Shown: positions 12,101 to 22,439 of the stretch, one piece after another | How positions within the stretch are numbered: position 1 is the first letter of the stretch | Layout: each line of letters starts with the position of its first letter | Assembly (NCBI GenBank): GCA_910589415.1 | Contig: OU342631.1 | Coordinates: 14,880,001 to 14,944,000, forward strand | Length of the DNA stretch: 64,000 bases | Source: Malachius bipustulatus | Lineage: Eukaryota > Arthropoda > Insecta > Coleoptera > Melyridae | Direction of reading: 5' to 3' | Translations under genes and position numbers: made by a program | The notes under the pieces: model-generated | The model's database searches: none | The model's input: only the letters and a program-made list of their open reading frames with translations | What the model was told of the DNA's origin: nothing

Positions 12101-13000
12101 TTAATAATGAAAGTTCTTCGAATCTATTGGTAAGCCTATTTCAAGTTAAGAAAATAGCCAGTTATAGCCGGCAAAGAAAAACAGTCCAAATTATAAAACA
12201 ACAAAATTTCGCAATACCTACTTAATCCTGGATTCATCTTGCGATAAATAATATTATCTCTCTTTCAACTTGACGAGCTGCATATTATTCAGAATGAATG
12301 CTATCGATGAATATCTTAATGTCTCATAATAATTGCACTCTTATTGATAGGTCCACGAGGAAAAATTCATAGGGATTTACGAATCTAATTTTTGTTAATT
12401 TTTACAGGGGTTCTAAGGCAGACTTAGGTATTAAGCGGTTCCTCAGAAAACATATCGGTAGCTATTACGCGAGTTGATTGAAAATGACGCTAAGTTGATT
12501 GAAAACGCATACAATTTTACAGTCGTGTTATTTATTGCCTAATACAACAAGGTCGACATTTTGAATATTTATGATTGTACTGTTCGGCTTAGTGCAGCTA
12601 TTCTTATTATTCATTCAATTTTATTGTTATGATCTACGTCATCCATGTACAGGCTGTTCGTTTCTTGAGAAAAGGTAAGGAGATATCGGTTATCCTATAC
12701 GAGATGCGAAATAGTTCAAATTAGAGCAAAGTTGCATATTTTTGGGCTGATCTGAAAAGAAATGTAGGATAGCTTCAGTCGTTGCTAAAAAATACTGAAA
12801 AAACGGAATAAACGAGATTGATCATTGTTGACATAAAATTTTTGTTCTTTTTTTTCTTGACTAATTTTCTCTGTGTTACGAGCCTCGTTAGATTAAAAAA
12901 ATCAAACCCGACTAGACCGTAGTTTTATCATATTCAGCTTTTGTTAAAAAAAATGTATCCACCGAAAGTTGTTATTTGGCTTGACTTATAGTCCAAGAGC
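9160..13000. other. long A+T-rich stretch, no firm gene
   Basis: I see no transposon with paired ends and no exon with both splice signals here. A 116-codon ATG frame at 10984-11334 and a 64-codon frame at 11471-11665 have unremarkable composition and are probably chance. At 12648 a single TACAGGCTGT terminus appears without its inverted partner, a half foldback element. The decayed frame at 11750-12031 is listed separately. Confidence 0.5.
11750..12031 (+). pseudogene. decayed open frame with one stop, unrecognised
   Basis: One frame is open from 11750 to 12028 except for a TAA at 11888-11890. Before the stop it is basic and polar; after it, it is helical-looking and rich in Met, Glu and Leu (contains SGCMLDNLEEMHGILHQMN). 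G+C content is above that of the flanks. This looks like an old protein-coding piece, perhaps from a DNA transposon accessory protein. I do not recognise a family. The minus-strand frame over the same bases is a shadow. Confidence 0.25.
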
Positions 13001-13044
13001 CCAGAGCCGCCAGACCTTAACCCGGCATTGGTCGCTAGGTGAAT

Positions 13045-13990
13045 TGTAACACCAGTGGTCGCTAGCGAGCGTTTCGCTCCCATGTAAAATCAACAAGCAA
13101 ATGTGCAATAAAAAGCACTTTGAATTACAATACAGGGTGTTTGGTGATCGGACATCTAAAATTAAATTTACAAAACCGCATTAGAAGCATAAAAAAGAAT
13201 TTCCAGATCAGGATTTGTCTTTTTTTTTTTGGCTGAGTATTTCCTAAACAAAGCCTACCTGGAAAATGTTATTATTTTTTAATAAAACAAATAAAAATTT
13301 AAGTTTAATTACATTTTTGATGAAATTTTAATTTGGCTGTCTAAGTACTGAAAAAAATAAAATATTTATAGATAATTTAGTGTTACATTTTTGGAAATAT
13401 TTCCTGAATGAAGCCCGATCAGGACAAAGTTATTCTTTTTTATGGTCATGATGTGGTTTTGTATAATATGAAATTTTATTTTGGCTTTCCAATCACCGAA
13501 CACCCTGTATTAGCAATATCTGTTGTCGGTATTTTAAAATAAGGGGGAATGATGTAAACTTGCCAATATAAATTTAACTATAGGATTTTTTTTACATTAA
13601 ATAACACAAACTAATTCGATTCTTAACTAAGCTAATACCATATACCATAAAATTCATCAAATATTATAATAAAAACAACAAATAACTTGAGATAAAGAAA
13701 TTACAGCAACCCTTGCATATGGCTAGCAGACCTAAACATAAGAGCAGTTGAGTGACACGAGTGGTCGCTAATGAGCGTTTAGCTCGCGTAGCTGCAACTG
13801 CGGTGAATGAAGCGTCCATAAAAAATTAATTTATCCGATTTTCATTACAAAATCCTTTCTATGTTTCTTCTTAAGGCTATAAACTAAGCTAGAAAAATCG
13901 ACAAGATTGTACGAGTTCAAGTAACAGAATAATTACAGTTTAAAAACAATGGTGAGCTAAATGCTCACCTAGCGACCACTCCCGCGTTAA
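13045..13990. repeat. dispersed 'GTGGTCGCTAG' motif with an inverted pair
   Basis: The motif GTGGTCGCTAGCGAGCG occurs at about 13053, again as GTGGTCGCTAATGAGCG at about 13761, and inverted at 13952-13984 as GCTCACCTAGCGACCAC. The last two form an inverted repeat of about 30 bp, 160 bp apart, probably a small foldback element. The first copy is separated from them by the inserted MITE at 13131-13509. Confidence 0.45.
13131..13509. mobile_element. 379-bp foldback MITE
   Basis: The ends are complementary: TACAGGGTGTTTGGTGATCG at the left and CGATTGG-type sequence ending AACACCCTGTA at the right (right terminus read CCAATCACCGAACACC). Inner pairs include GATCAGGA on both sides and AAAACCGCATTA against TGATGTGGTTTTG. 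It is non-coding and belongs to the TACAGGGTGT group. Confidence 0.75.
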
Positions 13991-14320
13991 TTATTATTTT
14001 CTGATATACGAAATGTGTGAAATAGGGTAATGTTAGAGTATCATGAACACACTCGTACCTGCTAGCTCGTACATGGGCCAATTTATAGGCACCGGGTGCT
14101 AAAGTTTCGTGAAAACATTACTGACTTTTCCTAAATTCCGAGTGACGATTTTGATATATGTGCTGTAGAATTATGTTAAAAGTGAATAATCAACACTGCC
14201 AGACACTTCTCGTCAGCGGTAATTTTTTACCAGACGCTTTAAAGCTCGCAAAAAATACCAAATGTTTATATTTATATTCTGTTTTACCTACGTATGAAAA
14301 AATCTGTTCTCTACTTATTA

Positions 14321-14940
14321 TACAGGCTGTCGCTTATTTCAGAGCTCACTATGTGTATCTCCTAAAGAAGGATACAGCGCTAAGAGATACAGGGTCAATT
14401 AAATTAGAGAAAATATGCCCTATTTTGTGACCATCTCGAGTCCGTCAAGACATAAAAGATATCTCTGTAACTGTTCCTGAAATATCCTGAAAAAAATGAT
14501 TTCCTTTTTTTGCCATATCTTTCTTATTATTGGAAATTGATAAATAATTTTTGGTAGGCTTTACATACATAAGTCGTCGAAAACTATTCATTTGACATTT
14601 CAAAAATTTTCAAAGATCCCATAGTTTTTATAGTCAACTTTTGTTTTTCTTATGACTGCCATATTGGATATTCATGTCATTCTGTATTAAAAGAATTAAG
14701 GCAACCAAAAATACATCACATTAAAAAAGAATGAAACTTTGAAGAATTTTTTTTGATAGTGATAGATTTTTGACATGAAAATGCAATATGGCGGCCATAA
14801 GAAAAACAATAGTCGACTATGAAAATTCTGGAATCTAGTAGGCCTTGAAAATTTTTTAAATGGATCGAGACAACTTATGCCAATCTAGATTCTCTCTAGA
14901 TAAGAAAAATCCCCATGCATTTTTTTCAAGATGAACTCCC
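14321..14940. mobile_element. foldback element, right end truncated
   Basis: It starts TACAGGCTGTCGCTTATTTC at 14321. The section CAGAGCTCACTA ... GTTCCTGAAATATCCTGA at 14340-14490 matches the foldback element at 58479-58850. Inner arms pair between about 14553-14650 and 14800-14910 (GGTAGGCTTTACATACATAAG against the complement of CAACTTATGCC...). The expected inverted right terminus is missing. It is followed directly by the left terminus of another element at 14947 (TACAGGGTGTTGTTAAG), which has no partner. Confidence 0.6.
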
Positions 14941-14946
14941 TCTATA

Positions 14947-15190
14947 TACAGGGTGTTGTTAAGAATGGGGCCAAACTTCAGGAGATGATTCTTTGAGTGA
15001 TTGTAATACGAAAAGTTCATATAAAAATAGTTCCGGAAATTTTAAACTTTTGTTTTTTTCAAAATAATTCGAAAATCTTGAATAATTTTTGAAATATTTT
15101 TCTGTCATTGCATTGTTCTTTTGCTTGCCCAACTTTTACCACGGTTTCTGAGATCCCAAAGTCTTGTCTTGGACACAGTGTAAGATAAAA
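14947..15190. mobile_element. half foldback element (left end only)
   Basis: A TACAGGGTGTTG terminus at 14947 opens about 240 bp of A+T-rich sequence. No complementary right end was found within 2 kb; the closest is a weak ACACAGTGTAAG at about 15175. It is probably a truncated copy. Confidence 0.35.
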
Positions 15191-15659
15191 AATCATTACC
15201 TATTTACAATAATATTATTATTTTGCATTTCTACTGAATATTTATTAGCTGTCAGGGTGATTAGTTGAGGCTTTGTCATGGCTGGTGATTCATGTCTCCA
15301 GTACACAATAATAATATGTCCCAATCATAAACAAATGAACCTTTCTAGAATAATTTATTAAAATTGTAGGGACTTTTTTGACTGAAATCACATTTCCGTA
15401 GATTCGAAGTTATCCGATGTTAATGAAAGTGCATGAGACAAAAAAATGTTAGGATCTGATTTGATGATAAATTATTGCTTGGAGAGAGGGCTATGCCAGC
15501 ACCTACACATACATAACTCAGATAGGTATATAAATAATTATGTAATTGAAACACAATAATAATTGAGTATTAAGAGGTTTAACTTGATGATCGGAAAAAT
15601 TATGAAATACTAAAATCTACAGTAAAGTTGTTTATAACATTTTTAAAACAGGTAAATCT

Positions 15660-15695
15660 TGACGTCATTCACTATAATAATAATAGCGGTATAAA
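15660..15695 (+). promoter_or_regulatory. CRE palindrome plus TATA box
   Basis: A perfect TGACGTCA (CREB/ATF-type site) at 15660-15667 lies 22 bases ahead of a TATAAA at 15690-15695. A small ATG exon with a strong donor begins 145 bases downstream at 15841. No good initiator lies 30 bases after the TATA box, so the start site is uncertain. Confidence 0.35.
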
Positions 15696-15840
15696 TGCAC
15701 GGAGTAAACTATTATTGAGAAGTAGAAGCTCACTCCACTTTAGTTATGAACATCTTTAAATATTGAATTACGCTAATATAACGCTAATAGCTATTTACTT
15801 ACATTATGGTAAGATAGAAACTAATAAAACACCCTCGACC

Positions 15841-15868
15841 ATGTACTCAAGCATAGAATTGTCAACAA
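15841..15868 (+). CDS. candidate first coding exon (9 codons, phase 1)
   Basis: An ATG in a fair context (TCGACCATGT) is followed by nine codons (MYSSIELST) and one further base, then by a consensus donor GTAAGT at 15869. It lies below the CRE/TATA pair at 15660-15695. A phase-1 donor would need an acceptor that opens two bases into a codon. The piece is so short that chance is a serious alternative; what supports it is the combination of promoter elements, ATG and perfect donor. No downstream partner is certain, and the product is unknown. Confidence 0.25.
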
Positions 15869-16358
15869 GTAAGTGGAACTACAATTTTTGCTCGTGTCGT
15901 CTTATATATAGAAAATATGAAATTACTAATACCTATGTTCATAGACAAAAACAATTATTAGTGTCGTATTCAGGTAACAAGTACCTATCAAGCTAGTTAA
16001 AAAAATTATACTCATGATCATGTTTATGTCGTTATGAGTAGATATATAGGACATGTTCTTGTACAATTTCATCATTAAATTAATAGACTATTAGGAATTA
16101 TTATTCATCATAAGATGGACTATTATGCAACTTTCTGCTGATTAATAACGGAATTAATTTTTAGAATGACTAGGTAGGTACCTATAACTTTCAAGTTCAA
16201 TAAAGAAATTTCCATAATTTTTATACAAAAAAAAAATGAGCTACCTAAGTACTTATTTCTAATCCATATAGATCTACTTATCCTATAAATCATGACAATG
16301 CAAGAGGAAATTTTATACAGGAATAATTAATAATTATTAAAACAATAAAATCACTCAC

Positions 16359-16494
16359 CTTCCTCGCTCACTTTATAATATTCTACTCTTAACTTCATAT
16401 TATCTGGAATCGATTTTTCCGGTGGAAGAGGAGGAGCAGGGTTATTATTACCTTTCAGCGATTTAGGTATATTTTTAACTAATTTGCGGAACAT
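16359..16494 (-). CDS. first coding exon of an unidentified gene (45 codons, phase 1)
   Basis: On the minus strand an ATG at 16494 opens 45 codons plus one base and runs into a consensus donor GTGAGT at 16358. The N-terminus is basic (MFRKLVKNIPKSLKG), followed by a proline-rich stretch (NPAPPLPPEKS) and a charged end (LRVEYYKVSEE). A TATA box sits about 95 bases upstream. The segment is richer in G+C than its surroundings and free of repeats. The same strand and splice phase as the exons at 23316-23418 and 34669-34711 suggest alternative first exons of one gene whose common part lies further left. I cannot name the protein. Confidence 0.55.
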
Positions 16495-16585
16495 CTTGAA
16501 TAATTTTTTAATTGTTTTCGTTAGTTCACTGTTTTTTATGACTACACGTCATCGCGATATCGAATGGTGTGTTTCACATTAGTCC

Positions 16586-16595
16586 TTTATAAAAG
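16586..16595 (-). promoter_or_regulatory. TATA box for the 16.5-kb first exon
   Basis: On the minus strand CCTTTTATAAAGG covers this site, about 95 bases before the ATG at 16494. That spacing allows a 5' UTR of roughly 65 bases. No strong initiator is visible at the expected distance. Confidence 0.4.
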
Positions 16596-17139
16596 GTAAC
16601 AATTGTATGCAAAATGGTATGATAAGTTAAAAGATTCCGGTCAAGCCCGAGTTAACTTGCGCACTGTGCGTGCTTATATTTCCAACAGAAATAATTAGGA
16701 CTTATAACCTGATTAGTTCTCGAATCTTATTCGAGGAAGGCCTATAATACACGAAAGCAAAAACAAGTCTAGGCATATTGTTAGGTGCAGGTAAGAATAA
16801 AACTAGTCTACTAAAAGAAGTGGCGAGTAAATGAGTGGAATGAAGCCTTAGTGTGTATGAAACATTAATGTAAAACCACACAATGTTGCCGTTGCTTATT
16901 TAATTTGAGAATTTTTTAGTTTTTTAGTTCAGCGCCCCTATTTCATTGGCAACATCTTATTGTCACAATGACTATCTTTTTTCTAATATACCTACATAAC
17001 CTTATGCATTTTATTCCTGATTCAGAAAAAGTCGATATACTGGCCCCAATTAGAAGTCGTCTGAAAATTCTTGAATAATTTTGATTGGATCAGATCTGCC
17101 GAAGTCCGTCACCTCGATGTTTCTTTGCAAGATTCAGTA

Positions 17140-17440
17140 AGTGCAAAAATTCGACCTTTTCTGAGCCTGTCAAACCAGACTTGAAAAAAAAGTTAAAATC
17201 GAGCTATGAAACAAATTGAATAATAATAAATTATTATATCAATTACAGCAATCCGATTGTTGAAAAACAATTAAAATCGAGCTGACCGGACTTGCAAAAA
17301 TCGAATTTTTGTGCTCATCGGGCCTTTCCAAAATTGAATTTTGGGTCTAACTGGACTTTGTCAAACTGCCGGACTTGCAAAAATGAATCGAGCTGACCTG
17401 ACTTTGCAAAAAACGAATTTTCGAGCTGACCAGACCCCAG
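17140..17440 (+). repeat. degenerate minisatellite
   Basis: Several imperfect copies of a unit like CGAGCTGACCGGACTTGCAA followed by AAATCGAATTTT occur, with starts near 17190, 17276, 17315, 17350 and 17385. Copies differ in length and sequence, so this is an old tandem array. It has no coding content. Confidence 0.5.
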
Positions 17441-17569
17441 ACCTTGTCTTGTCTACACTTCATTAACTTTGCAATTTACGAGCCGCCACTACATTTTAGA
17501 CCATCGCAAGTGTGAGCAAGTCTAACCTGTTTTCATGCAACAACTACTTTTTCTTTACTATACTTGCAG

Positions 17570-17701
17570 GAGGAGGTAAAAAGCGGTTGCAGGAGACTTA
17601 ATAGGGGAGCAGAGCTCAACGAATGGAGTCAACGGGTACCAGGGACTCCAATGAACCCAAATGTGCCAGTAAAAATGTATGCTCAAAAAAAGACGTGGTA
17701 G
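17570..17701 (+). other. possible internal exon, unrecognised (43 codons)
   Basis: A strong acceptor (pyrimidine-rich TTTTTCTTTACTATACTTGCAG) ends at 17569. The following frame is open for 43 codons to a TAG at 17699 and reads like protein (EEVKSGCRRLNRGAELNEW, later VPGTPMNPNVPVKMY). G+C content is clearly above the flanks. No good donor lies inside (only GTAAAA at about 17669), so it may be a terminal exon or a pseudogene. A second acceptor-like CTTTTTCAG with a short open frame follows at about 17836. I recognise no family. Confidence 0.3.
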
Positions 17702-18749
17702 GAATATCTACAACATGACGAGGCTGCAAAGAGGAAATGCTTTCAAAAATTTACATTTAAGTGTGATAAGAAAAATCGTTTTGTCTCAAACCTGAGCCAT
17801 TTTTGACCATTTTGTGAGCGCTTTTTCAGGATTTCGAAGAAGGAACTACCTCTTTACAACGAATACCGATATCGGCAAATATTTGATAGGTACAGAGAGT
17901 CTACAGGGAGTTTGATTAAATTATTCAAGCCCATTGAAGGATCATTGAACTTCTGGGGGTTATGGAACAGGCTCGAAATTTCAACCGAACATCATCCGAG
18001 AACATCGAGAACAACCGTGTTGCTTGTTGTTTGCTTCTTGTAAAATTTTGAAAAAATCTAGTGACTGGTTTGACGGCGAGGGAATCCTATGCAAAAAGTT
18101 TTCCCCTAATTTTGTAGAGCAGTATATTATACTGATAAAATTGATGTAGTATTATTTTAATAAGCCTATATTACAATATTTTTGCTGTATTGTCTTCCCT
18201 ATTTGCAGTGAATTATATGGTTCCTGTAAGCTGTTTCAAAAGACCTATTTTACATCAACAGTCAGGTGACATGATATGATATTTAACATGAGGTCAATAT
18301 TTCAACATTATTATTATGCAAATCGCCCAAGGTCATTGTTTAAAAAATGCACATGTATAATACGCATAAAGTACCTATGTACTGTACATAGGTACACACA
18401 TGTCTGTCTGCTTGCATGCGATTGCAATTTCAACACAACGTCATTAAAAGAGATCGCTATCATCAATTATTATTTTAATAAAATGTATAGCAATCTTCTA
18501 AAGTGCCTAATATTTTTTTTTAGATACTTTTTATTATAGGTAGGTAGAACAAGCCAAACTTTGCCCCTCAAAACACGCACTTAATGGCATTACCTCATTT
18601 AATAATATTCGAAAATTGTAAAATCTTTTTGTATTGAATCATCTAGGTACCGATAAAGTTAATAATTTGAACAGTTTTTTGGGGTTTTAGGTACTGGCTT
18701 CACTTCTATTTTTAAAATTTATCAAAGTTTTAACGTTTCGGGACTGGCT

Positions 18750-20731
18750 ATATTATAGTGGAGAGGGTCTGTCAAAAAAAAGGCTCCATCCGCCTTGGAC
18801 TCGAGTTTTTTTTAAATTTTTTTTCATAAAGTTGGACCACCTCTTCATTTTGGTGGCATTTTCAAAAATTTAATCGACGCCCTGGCGGGGAAATGTGCAT
18901 GCGAAGACATCGGCAATGGTTTTTTTGCACATAACTCGCTTAATTCAACTCTGAGCATAGTAAATATCCTGTAAAATGAAGAGCTCTCGAAGACGCGTAA
19001 TTTGAACTTTGACTGGTCCAAATCGGTCAAACGGTTCTCGAGATATCGCATTTTCAATTTTAAGGCCCTTTCTTCAGGGTTCCGCCGCGGTGCGAATACA
19101 CCGCCGTCCGTGTTCGCGTGTTTTGCATGGAAAAAATCGACTTAGGGACTTAATTTTTTTTTCATCGACAGACAGCAGTGTCCTCAATGATGCCTGAAAT
19201 TTTGAAGTCGCTATCTCGATTAGAGGGGGAGGGGGAGGGGAAATCATAATTAAAATTCAAATTGCTATAACTTTCGCTAATATTGGGGCGTCGGGCCCAA
19301 CCAATGGGAGATGACACTTTGGAATGCCTACTTTAAAATGGTATTTTTTTTCGATTCCGCCAATATTGGCAAGATGCCCGCAGAAAAACCGATTTCCCTC
19401 CCCCCTTTTTTTTCTTAAAACTGTTTTTTTTGCCATGAAAAAAGGGGGTGGGAGTAAAATTTTCTTCTTCATCAGACGGGATTTTTTTTTATCTTTGATT
19501 TGAGCCCCAGTAGACCTCGATCGGACCATTATTAAGGTCACAGGGTCACCAAACGCGTTTGGTCCTGTAGAATGGCAAGGATTAGGGTTAGCGGGTTCCG
19601 CTACCCGGCATTTTTTAGGGCTAAGTGTCCCCTTTCAAGATTTTCTTACCCCATGTCGCTATCTCAATTAGGGCCTGCACGCGGACATGATTAATCTAGC
19701 CACGGAGCAGCGAGAGGCGGGGGTGGAGCCAAGCGCTCTCTCTCCTTTCTCTCTTCTCTCACAGACACACACGCTAGATTAATTGGTTTACATATCACGT
19801 CCGCGTGCAGGCCCTAATTGAGATAGCGACATGGGATAAGAAAATCTTGAAAGGGGACACTTAACCCTAAAAAATGCCGGGTAGCGGAACCCGCTATCCC
19901 TAATCCTTGCCATTCTACAGGACCAAACGCGTTTGGTGACCCTGTGACCTTAATAATGGTCCGATCGAGGTCTACTGGGGCTCAAATCAAAGATAAAAAA
20001 ATTCCTGTTTGATGACGAAAAAAATTTTACCCACACCCCCTTCTTTCATGGCAAAAAACCAGTTTTAAGAAAAAAAAGGGGGGAGGGAAATCGGTTTTTC
20101 TGCGGGCATCTTGCCAATATTGGCGGAATCTAAAAAAAAAATACCATTTTAAAGTAGGCATTCCAAAGTGTCATCTCCCATTGGTTGGGCTCGACGCCCC
20201 AATATTAACGAAAGTTATAGCAATTTGAATTTTAATTATGATTTCCCCTCCCCCTCCCCCTCTAATCGAGATAGCGACTTCAAAATTTCAGGCATCATTG
20301 AGGACACTGCTGTCTATCGATGAAAAAAAAAATTAAGTCCCTAAGTCGATTTTTTCCATGCAAAACACGCGAACACGGACGGCGGTGTATTCGCACCGCG
20401 GCGGAACCCTGAAGAAAGGGCCTTAAAATTGAAAATGCGACATCTCGAGAATCGTTTGACCGATTTGGACCAGTCAAAGTTCAAATTACGCGTCTTCGAG
20501 AGCTCTTCATGTTTTGACAGGATATTTACTATGCTCAGAGTTGAATTAAGCGAGTTATGTGCAAAGAACCCATTGCCGATGTCTTCGCATGCACATTTCT
20601 CCGCCAGGGCGTCGATTAAATTTTTGAAAATGCCACCAAAATGAAGAGGGAGTCCAACTTTATGAAAAAAAAATAAAAAAAAATTCTCGAGTCCAAGGCG
20701 GTTAGAAAGTTAGACCCTCTCTACTAATAGT
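18750..20731. mobile_element. 2-kb near-perfect palindrome (giant foldback element)
   Basis: The arm 18750-19700 is complementary to 19773-20731 for nearly its whole length. The ends are TAGTGGAGAGGGTCT at 18756 and AGACCCTCTCTACTA at about 20713. Inner landmarks found on both sides are CCAAACGCGTTTGG, GGGCCTGCACGCGGAC and TTAATCTAGC. The loop of 72 bp (19701-19772) is a CT-rich tract (GCTCTCTCTCCTTTCTCTC). G+C is above the surroundings. Open frames in the arms (18845-19057, 19009-19197, 19257-19541, 20295-20477, 20429-20644) come in mirror pairs and are not genes. No transposase is present. Confidence 0.9.
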
Positions 20732-20766
20732 CTCTTGATCACAATTTTTTGAATTGATTAATAGTA

Positions 20767-22435
20767 CAGTCATTTGGTGTTCAAAAAGAGGGTTACCTGG
20801 AAAGTTTTCCGGGAGTTTTGAAAATTGGTGATTTTATAGATTTTGACATGCTCTTTCCGAATTTTTACTTTGCCACCTCGTATCTTTGCCGCTCGCGCCG
20901 CCATATTGAAAAAATGGCGTCCAAAAACAGTTTTTTAACAATATCTTCTTTCCAACTCATTTTACGATGAAAATATTTATGTAATAAATTAAACTAGAGA
21001 AAATTTCCTACAATTTATGTAATAATTTTTTTTTCGTAAAATCATAGTTTCAGCGTACGAGAGCCACAAATCAAGATACATCTACACCAATACGTGTTTT
21101 TCGTATATTTAACGAAAAATGTGAAAAACTGTGTCACAAGATAAATCCTAGGCAACGATGCAAACAAGAAACGCCTCATTGAAATGTTGAAGACAAAATT
21201 TGAAGCTGCGAACTTCATGGTCAAGAAAGCCAAGGAAGATGCGGATACTCTAATAGTCAATACAGCAATCAACATTTCATCTACATTTTTGATTCCGTAA
21301 TAGTTGTCGGCGAAGATGTAGATCTTCTTATTCTCTTGGCTCTATCTACGCGTTCAAACATACATATATATTTCAAACCAAAAAAAGGAAAAATTTCGCA
21401 ACAAATAGATTCAACAAAAAGTGTCATAAATAAAATAGTCGCAGATGACATATTTTTCGTGCACGCTTTGAGTGGCTGTGATCCAGCATCAGCACACTTT
21501 AATCAAGGAAAAATAAAATGTGCTAATGTACTCCGAAAAAACGAGATTTAAACGAGCTTGTCTAGGTATTCAAAAACCAAAATGCCGATCCAGAGATCAT
21601 TGCTGAAGCTGGGGAACGCTTCCCCCTTGCATTGTATGGTAACAGTCGAGGTAACAGTGGCATAAAAAGTATGTCGTTAAACAACTGTAGATATACATGC
21701 TTCACAAAATCAGTATAAAAAATAAATTTAATATTACATCGCTGCCACCTACAGAAGCAGCAGCACGACAACATTAGTTCCGAGCCTATCACCAGGTTCA
21801 GCTGCAGTGGGATGGAGTTGAAAAAAATGCAGGGCTATGGAAATGGAAAAAAGTATGTCGGGGAGCCTGCGTGGATGCAGAAAGGCTGGATTAAAGTGCT
21901 CCGTTATATGCACGAATTGCAATGGTACGTGTGATAATTCGAAAATTACACTGGAAGATAGCGATGAAGAAGAAGAAACAGAGACTATTTTCGAGCATCG
22001 AAATCGAGAAACAAAAGGATTACAACGAAACTGATGATCCCATTGCGGCTGTCGTGGGAGAAAGATCTATTAAAACGCGCCAATTACTCATGGTGGTGTC
22101 TAAATAATTTATTTAGCCAAAACGCATGTTTGAGTGGACTTTGCGGCGCTCGTACGCAAAAACTATTGATTCTACAAAAATAAAGGTTCCTACATAAATT
22201 GTAGGAAATTTTGTCTAGTTTAATTTATTACATAAATATTTTCATCGTAAAATGAGTCGGAAAGAAGATATTGTTAAAAAACTATTTTTGGACGCCATTT
22301 TTTCAATATGGCGGCGCGAGCGGCAAAGATACGAGGTGGCAAAGTAGAAATTCGAAAAGAGCACGTCGAAATCTATAAAATCACCAATTTTCAAAACTCC
22401 CGGAAAACTTTCCAGGTAAAACTACCAAATGACTG
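20767..22435 (+). mobile_element. 1.67-kb DNA transposon with 250-bp terminal inverted repeats
   Basis: Terminal inverted repeats of about 250 bp (20767-21021 and 22191-22435) begin CAGTCATTTGGT and contain ACCTGGAAAGTTTTCCGGGAG and a purine-rich GGCGGCGCGAGCGGCAAAG (complementary strand in the left repeat). Between them lies a broken coding region on the plus strand. The element starts 36 bp after the 2-kb palindrome. The target duplication is not clear. The protein remains resemble a widespread invertebrate transposon-associated family with a PIN/XPG-type nuclease fold and a cysteine-rich tail; assignment to the Academ superfamily is only a suggestion. Confidence 0.75.
21170..22035 (+). pseudogene. 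broken PIN/XPG-like nuclease and Cys-rich protein of the transposon
   Basis: Protein-like segments lie in order but in different frames. At 21177-21300 is a helical stretch ending ADTLIVNTA. After a frameshift near 21288 comes SVIVVGEDVDLLILLAL and then a long run to 21551 with FVHALSGCDPASA and FNQGKIK. Beyond in-frame stops follows LPPTEAAARQH plus AYHQVQLQW at about 21745-21815. Last, at 21837-22034, is CRKAGLKCSVICTNCNGTC with an acidic tail. The acidic residues in VGEDVD and SGCD fit a metal-dependent PIN/XPG-like nuclease, and the Cys cluster resembles a CXC-type zinc motif. Several stops and shifts make it non-functional. The family match is from memory of the motif order, not a search. 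Confidence 0.65.
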
Positions 22436-22439
22436 GACT

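Noticed and set aside
14158..14430. 90-codon plus-strand frame with Cys and Leu
   Set aside because: It starts without an ATG and runs across the left terminus of a foldback element at 14321.
19575..19600. TTAGGGTTAG, telomere-like word
   Set aside because: It is a single occurrence mirrored in the palindrome, not a tandem array. It also differs from the TTAGG repeat usual in insects.
18845..20644. Pairs of similar 60-94-codon frames on both strands
   Set aside because: They are mirror images in the two arms of the palindrome; the same DNA is read twice.
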